Source of the DNA: Cecembia rubra
GTDB lineage: Bacteria > Bacteroidota > Bacteroidia > Cytophagales > Cyclobacteriaceae
Direction of reading: 5' to 3'
Assembly: GCF_003014575.1 (NCBI RefSeq)
Contig: NZ_PYGF01000002.1
Coordinates: 291,850-355,849 of the forward strand
DNA: 64,000 nucleotides
Positions 35,283-43,691 of the stretch are shown here, one piece after another. The notes beneath the pieces are model-generated. The model was given only the letters and a program-made list of their open reading frames with translations, was not told the DNA's origin and searched no databases. Numbering within the stretch: position 1 is the first letter of the stretch; each line of letters opens with the position of its first letter. A program made the translations under genes and the position numbers.

Positions 35283-35474
35283 TTAAGCTACTACTTCTTT
35301 TTCCATGATAACCTGTCCTTTGTAGTACAGTTTACCATCAAGCCAAAATGCTCTGTGCGGCAGGTGAAATTCACCTGTTGTAGGGCATTGAGCAAGACCT
35401 GGTGCAGTCAACTTATAGTGAGTTCTTCTTTTGTCTCTTCTGGTTTTCGAAATTTTGCGTTTAGGATGTGCCAT
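35283..35474 (-). CDS. rpmF: 50S ribosomal protein L32
   Basis: 63 residues, starting [20 protein letters not shown], the diagnostic L32 N-terminus. The zinc-ribbon Cys pattern of many bacterial L32 proteins is incomplete here (one Cys, in [13 protein letters not shown]), as in Zn-independent forms. It is co-directional with the DUF177 gene 23 bp upstream, as in most bacteria, and terminated at 35230-35259. Confidence 0.96.
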   Translation of the reverse strand: MAHPKRKISKTRRDKRRTHYKLTAPGLAQCPTTGEFHLPHRAFWLDGKLYYKGQVIMEKEVVA

Positions 35475-35497
35475 CTCTTAACTATTTTAGATTAATC

Positions 35498-36067
35498 TTA
35501 TTTCTTTAGTTTATTCAATATTTCCCATCTGGGGTCAACTGGCTTATCGGTATTTTCTTCCTCTTCTTCCAGTTCTTCAATTTCTTCACTTTCTAAATCC
35601 TCCGACAGGTAAACAATTGAACCTTCTTCGTCGAAGGCCTCATCGTCCATTTCCTCTTCATAATCAGGATGGATTTTTTTTGCAGGAATGGCCAATAAAA
35701 TAAATTCATAGACCAGTTGGGCGATATTGATACTAGGAGTGTCTCTAGTAATCATAAACACATCCTCACTGATTTCCTGTTCAATAGGCCCGTACTTGTA
35801 AATTACTTTTTCAGTAAAACCCAATGGATGATCGAACTCTTCCAAACTCCTGTCGCAGGTTAACCTCACTGTGCCAGCAAACACATAATCAGCTTCAATG
35901 ACAGATGCTGTTTTGTTAAGTGAAACATTTACAGATATTTTGGATCCGTTGACCCAATCTTCCGCTTCGTAAAACTTAAAGAAATCATCACCGACCTCAA
36001 AATGAAAAGCGTGTCTCCCGTCCTTCAGTTTGATGATGTCTATATTGTAGTTTCTCAAGAATTTCAC
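35498..36067 (-). CDS. DUF177 / YceD family protein
   Basis: 189 residues. The YceD signature is the CDRSLEEFDHPLGF segment (with VRLTCDR before it). The C-terminal third is very acidic (DYEEEMDDEAFDEEG, ESEEIEELEEEEEN). YceD proteins are encoded next to rpmF throughout bacteria and plant homologues are needed for 23S rRNA processing. The start is GTG at 36067, chosen because a clear Shine-Dalgarno (AGGAGGAG) lies just upstream and the -7 element TAAATTTG precedes it. Confidence 0.9.
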   Translation of the reverse strand: MKFLRNYNIDIIKLKDGRHAFHFEVGDDFFKFYEAEDWVNGSKISVNVSLNKTASVIEADYVFAGTVRLTCDRSLEEFDHPLGFTEKVIYKYGPIEQEISEDVFMITRDTPSINIAQLVYEFILLAIPAKKIHPDYEEEMDDEAFDEEGSIVYLSEDLESEEIEELEEEEENTDKPVDPRWEILNKLKK

Positions 36068-36092
36068 GACTCCTCCTGCTAATTCAAGACCG

Positions 36093-36100
36093 CAAATTTA
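36093..36100 (-). promoter_or_regulatory. Candidate -7 element of the yceD-rpmF operon
   Basis: Minus-strand TAAATTTG, an exact TAnnTTTG match, 26 bp upstream of the GTG start. Between them lies AGGAGGAG, an unusually strong Shine-Dalgarno for this phylum. Confidence 0.5.
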
Positions 36101-36205
36101 GGGAAATGGGTTGGAAAAATAAAATTTGGTCCTAATTTATTTTTCCTCCGCAATTTTGGAAATCTAATTGGCAGAAATTCAGCAGGATTCTCTTACGAAA
36201 AGGCC

Positions 36206-37009
36206 TTAGGTTTTTTCAATTTTTTCATAGGAAGCTAATACTCCTCTAACCATAGCTGCTGAAAATCCCTGATGCTCCATTTCATTAAGTCCGACAATTG
36301 TGCAGCCTTTGGGAGTTGTTACTTTATCAATAGCCTCCTCAGGATGCATGTTCTTTTGGATCATCAATTCTGCAGCACCTTTAACTGTCTGATTTACAAT
36401 TGTACTGGCTGTTTTTGCATCAAAGCCAATCTGGATTCCTCCCTGAATCATGGCTCTTATGAACCTCAGTACATAAGCAATTCCACAGGCTCCCAGAACG
36501 GTAGCTGCTTCCATTAAATTTTCATCAATTGTGATAGAAAAACCTATGCTTTCAAAAAGAGCTTTCACTTTGACTTCAGCCTCTTCCTTGTTATTCCGTG
36601 CAGTAATGCAGGTGACAGATTCACCAATTTCTGCTGCAATATTGGGCATGGCCCGGAAAGCGGTTGTTTTTGGATCCAAAACTTCAAACATCTCATCCAA
36701 AGTGACGCCGGTGGCCAAAGATACCACCACTTGCTTCTCTGGATCTAATACCGGCTTGATTTCTCTTAGGATAGCATTGACGTTGAAAGGTTTTACACCC
36801 AATATAACCAGATCAGCTTCCTTAGCTGCAATAAGGTTGTCTGAATGTACTCTAATCCCTTTGTCCTGAAGGTAAAAGAGACTGGAGGGGTTTCTTTTAG
36901 TGACATGAAGGTGTTGAGGTTGAAACCCCTCAAGCTCCAAAAGACCATTTACAATAGAAGTGCCCAAATTTCCACATCCAATTATTGCAATTTTTGTATC
37001 CTTAAGCAT
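36206..37009 (-). CDS. proC: Pyrroline-5-carboxylate reductase
   Basis: Last step of proline synthesis: reduces pyrroline-5-carboxylate with NAD(P)H. From ATG 37009, 267 residues (MLKDTKIAIIGCGNLGTSIVNG); a TTG four codons earlier is less likely. Rossmann motif IIGCGNLG, then VILGVKPFNV, FRAMPNIAAEIGE and the C-terminal TTPKGCTIVGLNEMEHQGF signature. Length and order are standard. It is a single gene with no proA/proB neighbours in this window. Confidence 0.95.
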   Translation of the reverse strand: MLKDTKIAIIGCGNLGTSIVNGLLELEGFQPQHLHVTKRNPSSLFYLQDKGIRVHSDNLIAAKEADLVILGVKPFNVNAILREIKPVLDPEKQVVVSLATGVTLDEMFEVLDPKTTAFRAMPNIAAEIGESVTCITARNNKEEAEVKVKALFESIGFSITIDENLMEAATVLGACGIAYVLRFIRAMIQGGIQIGFDAKTASTIVNQTVKGAAELMIQKNMHPEEAIDKVTTPKGCTIVGLNEMEHQGFSAAMVRGVLASYEKIEKT

Positions 37010-37065
37010 GATTATTTTCAATAAAAATTGAGGTTTATTGCGTAAAGATAAGAATTTGATTTGGT

Positions 37066-38418
37066 TTATTGTCTTTTTCCAAAAGACCAGCTTAGCCCTG
37101 TATGAAAGTCAATTAATTTGCCCTCAGCTAATACACCGGTAAGAATGGAGTTACTGCCTATAAAAAATCCGCCAAATCTTAAACCTAAACCACCAGATAA
37201 TCCAGATAGTTCTAGTTTAGCCCAGGGAGAGTAAAGTTCAAATCTCCCAAAGACAATTCTAGGGGTGATCAGAATGAGGTTTTGGGAAATAATCTGTGAG
37301 TTGTCTTGCTTATCCCTCATTCTTTGATGGCTATTCACACTTAAATAAAAATTTTGATTCACTTTCCATTCACCATAAATTACGAACTGGGTAGGTAAAC
37401 CAGTCTCAAAATTGGTTGTAGGAGATTCCAATTGAAAATAACCACTCTCAATAAGGTGGCTCTCTATTTCATCTAAGGAACCTCTGAGTTCGTTTAAATT
37501 GAAGAATTGATCAGGGGGAATATTGAAAATGTAACTGTTGTTTTGAATTTGGCCTGTAGGATATCTGACGCTTCCTAAATTCCTCACTGCAAGGCCAACA
37601 TTGAATTTAGGGCCTTCTTGGTCTAAAAATTGATAATTTGCTCCTAGGTCAAGTCCAAGACCAGAGGGGTTATTGAATTGAAAACCTTCAAAAGAAAGGT
37701 TGAAGCTATTGTTCGAAAGAATTTCGGAGGAATAAATCATGTTTACTTTTCCAGATGCATCGGTCAGAGCAAAATCAAAGTTTTCTTGGACTAAAGTTCC
37801 TCTCAAATTATCTACAGCCAAGTTGATATAATTTTGGGGAAAAATCAGCCTGGCATTGGCACCTAAGGATAATCTGTGATGTTGATAAGAGAAAACTTCT
37901 CTTCCTAAAATTAAACCAATTTCAGACCAATTGCTCAGGTATACTCTTTGATTGTAGGGGCTGTTAATTGAAAAAGTATTGTTGTTGACCTGTATTTCAT
38001 AGTCGCTAAAAGCCTCTCCCAGTTTAGCATCTACATCTATCATATTTCCGTTTACGACTGATTTGGTACTGAGGCCTATAGCCCATTTGTTAAGCCTAAT
38101 TCCTACTGTTGGTCCTATGATTTCTGCTTCGGAACGGAAACTGATTGGAGCTTTAGCTTTATTGATGGCAAAATCTATCACCCGGTTTCGATTGTTTAGA
38201 AATTCATTAAAGGTGATGGTATTGTTCCCAAAGGATCCCTCGGCCCCCACAAAAAAAACGTCAACTGACCGGTTGAGGTTATTGATCTCTGCTGGGTTCA
38301 TTAGGGATTGGAGTACTCCTTTCCTAGGGCTGTTTTGGATGCCCAAAAATGAACTTTGTGCTAAGGAAATATTTGCAATTAGAAAGAAAAAAGGAAGAAA
38401 TATTAGGATGTATTTCAT
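37066..38418 (-). CDS. DUF5723 family outer-membrane protein
   Basis: 450 residues with a signal peptide (MKYILIFLPFFFLIANISLAQ). The mature N-terminus (SPRKGVLQSLMNPAEINNLNRSVDVFFVGAEGSF) and the long series of beta strands with GLGLDLGANYQF and LGLRFGGFFIGSNSILTG fit DUF5723, a Bacteroidota family predicted to be outer-membrane barrels. The end is TGLSWSFGKRQ. Function is unknown. It is separated from the pnt genes by a strong terminator. Confidence 0.85.
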   Translation of the reverse strand: MKYILIFLPFFFLIANISLAQSSFLGIQNSPRKGVLQSLMNPAEINNLNRSVDVFFVGAEGSFGNNTITFNEFLNNRNRVIDFAINKAKAPISFRSEAEIIGPTVGIRLNKWAIGLSTKSVVNGNMIDVDAKLGEAFSDYEIQVNNNTFSINSPYNQRVYLSNWSEIGLILGREVFSYQHHRLSLGANARLIFPQNYINLAVDNLRGTLVQENFDFALTDASGKVNMIYSSEILSNNSFNLSFEGFQFNNPSGLGLDLGANYQFLDQEGPKFNVGLAVRNLGSVRYPTGQIQNNSYIFNIPPDQFFNLNELRGSLDEIESHLIESGYFQLESPTTNFETGLPTQFVIYGEWKVNQNFYLSVNSHQRMRDKQDNSQIISQNLILITPRIVFGRFELYSPWAKLELSGLSGGLGLRFGGFFIGSNSILTGVLAEGKLIDFHTGLSWSFGKRQ

Positions 38419-38470
38419 GACATCAACCGTTCATTGTGTCCCATTTAAAACAAAATTGGTACCACAATTT

Positions 38471-38505
38471 AACAGAAAAAGCCCGGGATCCGGACTTTTT
38501 CTGTT
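38471..38505 (-). terminator. Terminator of the pnt operon
   Basis: AACAGAAAAAG (38471-38481) pairs with CTTTTTCTGTT (38495-38505), extended by CCGG/CCGG across a C-A mismatch, with loop GAT. It lies 60 bp after the pntB stop. Confidence 0.8.
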
Positions 38506-38564
38506 TTTATGTTCAAATAAGGGATTTTTGTCAAAAATCACCTATAAAAAGTGGTATTTCTTAT

Positions 38565-39965
38565 TTAAACTTCTTTTACTTCCTGGGTTAGCTTTTGAAG
38601 GGAATCCTTGGCATCTCCAAAAAGCATCCTGGTTTTAGGGTAGAAGAATAGTTCATTTTCAATGCCTGCATAACCTGCACTCATTCCTCTTTTGAGGATA
38701 ATGATGTTTTTGGCCTGATCAACTTCCAAGATCGGCATGCCATAAATTGGAGAGGAGGGATCATTCTTTGCTGCAGGGTTGACCACATCATTGGCGCCGA
38801 TCACTACGACTACATCAGCATTGGCCAATTTAGGATTGATTTCTTCCATCTCTTGCAGTTTTTCATAAGGGACATCGGCCTCTGCGAGAAGTACGTTCAT
38901 ATGTCCCGGCATTCTACCTGCTACAGGATGGATCGCATAATTCACTTCCACTCCTTTTTCTTCCAGGAGTTTTTCCAATTCATGGCAGGTGTGCTGGGCT
39001 TGGGCTACTGCAAGGCCATAACCGGGAACGATAACGACATTCTGCGAATAAGAAAGCAAAACTGCTGTATCTGAAAGAGAGATTTCCCGGACAGTTTGAT
39101 CGCCGCTTTGGCTTTTTGAAGGCCCGCCAGCTGCCCCTCCAAATGCCCCTAATAGTACATTTGTTAGCGAGCGGTTCATGGCATTGCACATCAGGATGGT
39201 AAGTATAGTTCCTGCAGAGCCTACCAAGATTCCTCCCGTCAACATGGCCTTATTGTCATAAAGGAAGCCACCAAAAGCTGCTGCCATACCTGTAAAGGAA
39301 TTGAGCAGGGAAATCACCACCGGCATGTCAGCACCGCCTATGGGCATCACAAAGAGGATGCCGTAAACTAAGGCCAGACCCAAAAGGATGTAGAATTGTA
39401 GGGGGGTACTTTCACCAAATAACTGATAGATGATCAAAACCACAATTGCGCCCAACAAAACCATATTGATGGCTTGGTTCATTGGGAGCACTTTATCTTT
39501 GATCTTGCCCTCAAGCTTGCCGTAGGCAATCATTGATCCAGAAAAAGAAACAGACCCGATCAAGAGACCTAATAACATCACCATGAGCTCCCCGTCAAAT
39601 CCAGTCACAGTAGTATGTTGATGGTGTTGGTATTCAATAATTGCAATTAAAGCCGCACAGGCTCCACCCATCCCGTTGAAAAAAGAAACCATCTGCGGCA
39701 TGGCAGTCATCTGTACTTTTTTTGCCATAACCGTTCCAATCAGGGTACCAATGATGAGGCCGCCAAAGATCAGGGAATAATTGAGCATTTTGTCCTCGTC
39801 AAAATCCTGGAATAGGGTAAGAGTAGCAACAATAGCTATCAACATTCCCGCTGCAGCAATCAGATTTCCCTTTCTTGCTGAGTCTGGATGGCTAAGCATT
39901 TTTAACCCCACGATGAACGTAAGGGAGGCTACAAGGTAGCTTATTTCAAGTATACTTAAGCTCAT
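38565..39965 (-). CDS. pntB: NAD(P) transhydrogenase subunit beta
   Basis: 466 residues: about nine membrane segments (domain II) and a C-terminal NADP(H)-binding domain III from about 290 (VVIVPGYGLAVAQAQHTCHEL, HPVAGRMPGHMNVLLAEADVPY, VVVIGANDVVNPAAK). With PntA it couples hydride transfer from NADH to NADP+ to proton entry, supplying NADPH. The start overlaps pntA2 by 4 bp, so translation is coupled. Confidence 0.97.
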   Translation of the reverse strand: MSLSILEISYLVASLTFIVGLKMLSHPDSARKGNLIAAAGMLIAIVATLTLFQDFDEDKMLNYSLIFGGLIIGTLIGTVMAKKVQMTAMPQMVSFFNGMGGACAALIAIIEYQHHQHTTVTGFDGELMVMLLGLLIGSVSFSGSMIAYGKLEGKIKDKVLPMNQAINMVLLGAIVVLIIYQLFGESTPLQFYILLGLALVYGILFVMPIGGADMPVVISLLNSFTGMAAAFGGFLYDNKAMLTGGILVGSAGTILTILMCNAMNRSLTNVLLGAFGGAAGGPSKSQSGDQTVREISLSDTAVLLSYSQNVVIVPGYGLAVAQAQHTCHELEKLLEEKGVEVNYAIHPVAGRMPGHMNVLLAEADVPYEKLQEMEEINPKLANADVVVVIGANDVVNPAAKNDPSSPIYGMPILEVDQAKNIIILKRGMSAGYAGIENELFFYPKTRMLFGDAKDSLQKLTQEVKEV

Positions 39966-40279
39966 GATTTCTTGGGTTTTTTCTTAAACATTTCCAGCAT
40001 TCTGTCTGTCACTACAAATCCCCCAATTACATTGAGGGTACCCACTATGACAGCTAAAAATCCCACACTCAAGGCTAGGTAATTGTCAGGCGAAGCCTGA
40101 AGCATGACGATAATCGCTCCTACCACTACTACTCCGTGGATGGCATTTGCACCGGACATCAGAGGGGTATGCAAAATAGCGGGGACATTTGAGATGACCT
40201 CCACTCCCAATAGAATTGCCAATACGAGGAAATAAATCATTTCCATGTTATTGCCTATATAGTTAAATAAATCTTCCAT
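39962..40279 (-). CDS. pntA2: NAD(P) transhydrogenase alpha subunit, membrane part
   Basis: 105 residues from ATG 40279 (MEDLFNYIGNNMEMIYFLVL), with three to four membrane segments. This is the small membrane polypeptide (also called pntAB) of transhydrogenases that have a split alpha subunit, as in Rhodospirillum-type enzymes. It overlaps pntA1 (stop at 40282) only at the alternative TTG start; with ATG there is a 2-bp gap. It overlaps pntB by 4 bp. Confidence 0.93.
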   Translation of the reverse strand: MEDLFNYIGNNMEMIYFLVLAILLGVEVISNVPAILHTPLMSGANAIHGVVVVGAIIVMLQASPDNYLALSVGFLAVIVGTLNVIGGFVVTDRMLEMFKKKPKKS

Positions 40280-40281
40280 GA

Positions 40282-41406
40282 TCAATTGTTTTGGATTTGA
40301 ATGATTCGAGGACTCACTGGTTTTCCTTTATGGCAGACACAGGTGCCTGTAACAATATCATCTTCAAAATTCAGGTTGATGTTACCGTCTTTAATGATAA
40401 GTTTAAGGAAATTCAGGTAGTTTTTACCATACATTTTGCTGGCATCCTGAGGCATTTTTGCGGCCAAATTTCCAACACCCACTATTCTTACACCATTGAC
40501 TTCAACGGTTGTATCAGGCTTAGAAAGGGCACAGTTGCCGCCCGAAGATGCAGCAAGATCAATGACCAAGGAACCGGGCTTCATGGCCCTCACTGTCCGC
40601 TCTTCTACTAATAGCGGTGCCTTTCTTCCCGGAATCTGAGCTGTTGTAATTACCACATCGGCTTTCATGGCATGTTCATGGATGGTGTCCTTTTGCCTTT
40701 GAAGAAATTCTTCCGTCTGTTCCACAGCATATCCGCCAGCTCCTTTATCTTCTTTGGCTCCTTCTACATCTACAAATTTTGCTCCTAAGGAAAGTACTTC
40801 CTCCTTGGCAGCTTGTCTTACATCAAAAGCAAATACTGTCGCTCCTAATCTTTTTGCTGTGGCTATGGCTTGAAGTCCTGCAACACCCGCTCCCAATATC
40901 AATACTCTGGAAGGTGTAATGCTACCCGCTGCTGTCATGAACATAGGAAAGAATCTTGGCAATAAATCCGCTGCCATGAGTACCGCTTTGTAACCTGATA
41001 CAGTAGCCATGGAAGAAAGTACGTCCATAGCCTGTGCCCTGGTGGTTCTTGGAACCAATTCCATACTAAAAGCAGTACGGTTATTGTTGATCAAATATTG
41101 GGTAAGTTTTGGATTATAAAGTGCATTGAGCTGACCAAACAAAACAGCTTCCGGTTTGATGAGGGAAATTTCTTCTTCCTCCAAAGGTTGAATTCCTAAC
41201 AGCAAATCTGCATGTCTCAGTATTTCATCTCTGTTGTGGATTTCTGCTCCAGATGCTTTATAAAGTTCATCAGCTGCAAATGCCCGGGATCCGGCATCGT
41301 TTTCGACCCAGACCGAAACCTTCCAGGATATCAAAGTCTTCACCGCCTCAGGCAATAAAGCCACTCTTGATTCATCCCCAGGTTCCTTAAGTATACCTAT
41401 GACCAT
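40282..41406 (-). CDS. pntA1: NAD(P) transhydrogenase alpha subunit, NAD-binding part
   Basis: 374 residues. It contains the AlaDH/PNT N-terminal domain (VIGILKEPGDESRVALLPEAV) and NAD-binding domain (RVLILGAGVAGLQAIATAKRLGA) of transhydrogenase domain I, the NAD(H) half. VIDLAASSGGNCALS is a typical loop. It is the first of three overlapping genes, pntA1-pntA2-pntB. Confidence 0.96.
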   Translation of the reverse strand: MVIGILKEPGDESRVALLPEAVKTLISWKVSVWVENDAGSRAFAADELYKASGAEIHNRDEILRHADLLLGIQPLEEEEISLIKPEAVLFGQLNALYNPKLTQYLINNNRTAFSMELVPRTTRAQAMDVLSSMATVSGYKAVLMAADLLPRFFPMFMTAAGSITPSRVLILGAGVAGLQAIATAKRLGATVFAFDVRQAAKEEVLSLGAKFVDVEGAKEDKGAGGYAVEQTEEFLQRQKDTIHEHAMKADVVITTAQIPGRKAPLLVEERTVRAMKPGSLVIDLAASSGGNCALSKPDTTVEVNGVRIVGVGNLAAKMPQDASKMYGKNYLNFLKLIIKDGNINLNFEDDIVTGTCVCHKGKPVSPRIIQIQNN

Positions 41407-41628
41407 TTGATTATTTTGAGTGTTGGATAATTGATTAAAATAAAATTTCTTCGGCCCTTAAGCTATCAAAAAAGTTCATAAAATAAAGTGATTTTTGTCA
41501 GTAAGAGGAATATACAATAAAAAAAACCATAAATTGGTCATTTGGGAAAATTATCTAAGCCGGAAATTACGGAGCATGTCGCTGTGGGTGAGGATATTAT
41601 TTTTGATTAATGAGTACGATAAAAAATA

Positions 41629-41862
41629 TCAATTGGTCTTGGTTTTTGCCAAATGCAAATTGAATTCCAATGGACTGCAAGGTGTAAATTCATCAAATTC
41701 CAAATCCTCAAAAATTTCCTCATCAAATTCCATTTCTGTTTTTTCAACATTTCCGTCAGGATGTATGATGAGTTCAATACCGGTGAAATCATCTGAATTA
41801 ACTTTAACCAGGACTTGGTAGTCATCAAAAATCCTTTTGAAATATTGGGGAAGGTTTTTCAT
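41629..41862 (-). CDS. Small conserved hypothetical protein
   Basis: 77 residues, MKNLPQYFKRIFDDYQVLVK at the start and an acidic middle (KTEMEFDEEIFEDLEFDEF). It has no signal peptide or membrane segment and no family I recognise. The strand-like start (VLVKVNSDDFTGIELIIHPDGNVEKTEM) reads as real protein. It stands alone upstream of pntA1, divergent from the trp operon. It is probably a real gene, but this rests on composition and a good ATG only. Confidence 0.65.
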   Translation of the reverse strand: MKNLPQYFKRIFDDYQVLVKVNSDDFTGIELIIHPDGNVEKTEMEFDEEIFEDLEFDEFTPCSPLEFNLHLAKTKTN

Positions 41863-42061
41863 GAGTTTTGAGCTTTATTTCCAAAGTTAAATGATATTTA
41901 CATGGAAGGGAAATTTATTGAAAAAGAAATAGACGCCTTGAAATTGGAGTCAATCTGCCTGAATTTGAATAGCATTGGGGAAAAATAAACCAAGAAAATT
42001 GAGGAAAACACAAGTAGGAGAATGATTTATTAAAATTTTGACAATAATTTCCTTGTTTTGT

Positions 42062-42091
42062 TTTGATGCTAAAATTCATTTTTTATTTTTG
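42062..42091 (+). promoter_or_regulatory. Promoter of the trp operon
   Basis: TTTG at 42062-42065, an 18-bp spacer and TATTTTTG at 42084-42091, exact matches to the Bacteroidota -33 and -7 elements. Transcription would begin near 42097, a few bases before the leader peptide start at 42104. Confidence 0.7.
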
Positions 42092-42103
42092 TGCCTATTC
42101 AAT

Positions 42104-42169
42104 ATGAAAACAATGGTTGCAAAATATTGGTGGTGGCATCTAACTTCTCAATCCGGGGAGAACCGATAG
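42104..42169 (+). CDS. trpL: trp operon leader peptide
   Basis: A 21-residue frame, MKTMVAKYWWWHLTSQSGENR, ending TAG at 42167-42169. Three consecutive Trp codons (42128-42136) in a short frame just upstream of a terminator and trpE are the mark of ribosome-mediated attenuation. When Trp-tRNA is scarce the ribosome stalls there and the antiterminator can form. The peptide itself is not expected to have a function. Confidence 0.9.
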   Translation: MKTMVAKYWWWHLTSQSGENR

Positions 42170-42237
42170 CCATTGTCTAATTTGTAACACTAACAATATG
42201 TTAAGAGGCTTGCTGGTTTACCCCGCAAGCCTTTTTT
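42168..42237 (+). terminator. trp attenuator: antiterminator and terminator
   Basis: The terminator is AGGCTTGC (42206-42213) with GCAAGCCT (42225-42232) and a T-run to 42237. The competing structure I see is AGCC...TCTAA (42168-42180) with TTAAGAGGCT (42201-42210), a bulged helix that uses the terminator's left arm. A ribosome at the leader stop codon would cover 42168-42180 and allow termination; one stalled at the Trp codons would leave it free. An additional TTCTC/GAGAA hairpin (42145-42162) may be a pause site. Confidence 0.8.
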
Positions 42238-42255
42238 GTTTTATGACCTTAGATT

Positions 42256-43662
42256 ATGAAAAAATTCCATATCAACACCTCTTTTAAAAAGTTATTGGCA
42301 GACACCATAACCCCTGTAAGCATTTATTTGCAGATCCGGGACCGTTTTGCCAATCCTATTTTGCTTGAAAGCTCGGATTACCATGGACAGGAAAACAGCT
42401 ATTCCTACATTTGCTTTAATCCACTTGCTTCTTTTTCATTCAATGAGGGGCAAATCAAAGAGCAATTGCCAGATGGGCAAATCCTTCGCTATCCTGTGGA
42501 GGAAGAGAAAAATCTCATTACTTCTCTCAGAAACTTTGCCAATAAATTCAAGGATGATAACGGACACCACAAATTTATCAGCAATGGCCTTTTCGGGTAT
42601 ATACAATATGATACTGTTGCTTATTTTGAGGATATCAGTTTGACAAAAACACATTCTGATAGTATTCCAATGCTTCATTATGCGGTGTATCAGCATGTAA
42701 TTGTGGTGGACCATTTCAAAAATGAAATGTACCTGTTTGAACATCAGGTGGAAGGAGCTGAAAAGCCGGCGGGACTTGCTCAGATTGAAACGCTTTTGAA
42801 CAGCAAAAATATCCCCAATTATTCATTTAAATTGGTGGATGAAGAATATTCCAACTACACAGATGAGGAATTTTTGGATATTCTCAAAAAAGGGCAGGAA
42901 CACTGTTTCAGAGGGGATGTATTCCAGATCGTTTTATCTAGAAGATACAGTACCAAATTCAAAGGTGATGAATTCAATGTGTACAGGGCTTTGCGATCTG
43001 TCAATCCTTCCCCTTATTTGTTTTATTTTGACTATGGATCTTATAAAGTTTTTGGCAGTTCTCCAGAGGCCCAGATTGTTGTTAAAAATAATAAGGCCAC
43101 TATTTATCCTATCGCCGGCACTTTCAAAAGAACCGGAAATGATCAGGCAGACGCATCCTTGGCCTTGAAGCTTTATGATGATCCTAAGGAAAATTCAGAG
43201 CATGTGATGTTGGTAGATTTGGCCAGGAATGATTTGAGCCGTTCTTCTGAGAAAGTGGAAGTGGAGGTGTTCAAAGAAATTCAGTACTATTCCCATGTGA
43301 TTCATTTGGTGTCAAAAGTTACTGGCACACTTCCGCAAAGTTCCAATCCACTGCAGTTGGTAGCTGACACTTTTCCTGCTGGAACGCTTTCAGGTGCGCC
43401 TAAATACAAGGCAATGCAACTGATCGATGAGCTGGAAAATACATCCAGAAAGTTTTATGGGGGCGCAATAGGCTTTTTGGGTTTCAATGGGGATTTCAAT
43501 CATGCCATTTTGATTCGGTCTTTTGTTTCAGAAGGTAATGAGCTCCGGTTTCAGGCAGGAGCAGGAGTAGTGGCAAAATCTTCCATTCAATCCGAATTAC
43601 AGGAGGTTTCCAATAAGCTTGAGGCATTGAGGGTAGCATTAACCGCAGCTGAGAATATTTAA
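42256..43662 (+). CDS. trpE: Anthranilate synthase component I
   Basis: 468 residues, chorismate-binding enzyme. It converts chorismate with ammonia from TrpG to anthranilate. The signatures are FQIVLSRRYSTKF, PSPYLFYFDYGSYKVFGSSPEAQI, IAGTFKRTGN, HVMLVDLARNDLSRSSEKV and TFPAGTLSGAPKYKAMQLIDELE. The LLESSDYHGQENSYSYICFN region near the N-terminus matches the Trp feedback site. It is the first structural gene after the attenuator; trpG follows. Confidence 0.96.
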   Translation: MKKFHINTSFKKLLADTITPVSIYLQIRDRFANPILLESSDYHGQENSYSYICFNPLASFSFNEGQIKEQLPDGQILRYPVEEEKNLITSLRNFANKFKDDNGHHKFISNGLFGYIQYDTVAYFEDISLTKTHSDSIPMLHYAVYQHVIVVDHFKNEMYLFEHQVEGAEKPAGLAQIETLLNSKNIPNYSFKLVDEEYSNYTDEEFLDILKKGQEHCFRGDVFQIVLSRRYSTKFKGDEFNVYRALRSVNPSPYLFYFDYGSYKVFGSSPEAQIVVKNNKATIYPIAGTFKRTGNDQADASLALKLYDDPKENSEHVMLVDLARNDLSRSSEKVEVEVFKEIQYYSHVIHLVSKVTGTLPQSSNPLQLVADTFPAGTLSGAPKYKAMQLIDELENTSRKFYGGAIGFLGFNGDFNHAILIRSFVSEGNELRFQAGAGVVAKSSIQSELQEVSNKLEALRVALTAAENI

Positions 43663-43691
43663 AATAAATGTTTGCATTGATGAATGGGTTT

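Noticed and set aside
38063-38638. 191-codon plus-strand frame
   Set aside because: Antisense to the DUF5723 gene and the pnt terminator; no protein features.
42100-42240. T-box or Trp riboswitch in front of trpE
   Set aside because: No T-box consensus is seen, while a WWW leader peptide with matching terminator gives a full explanation.
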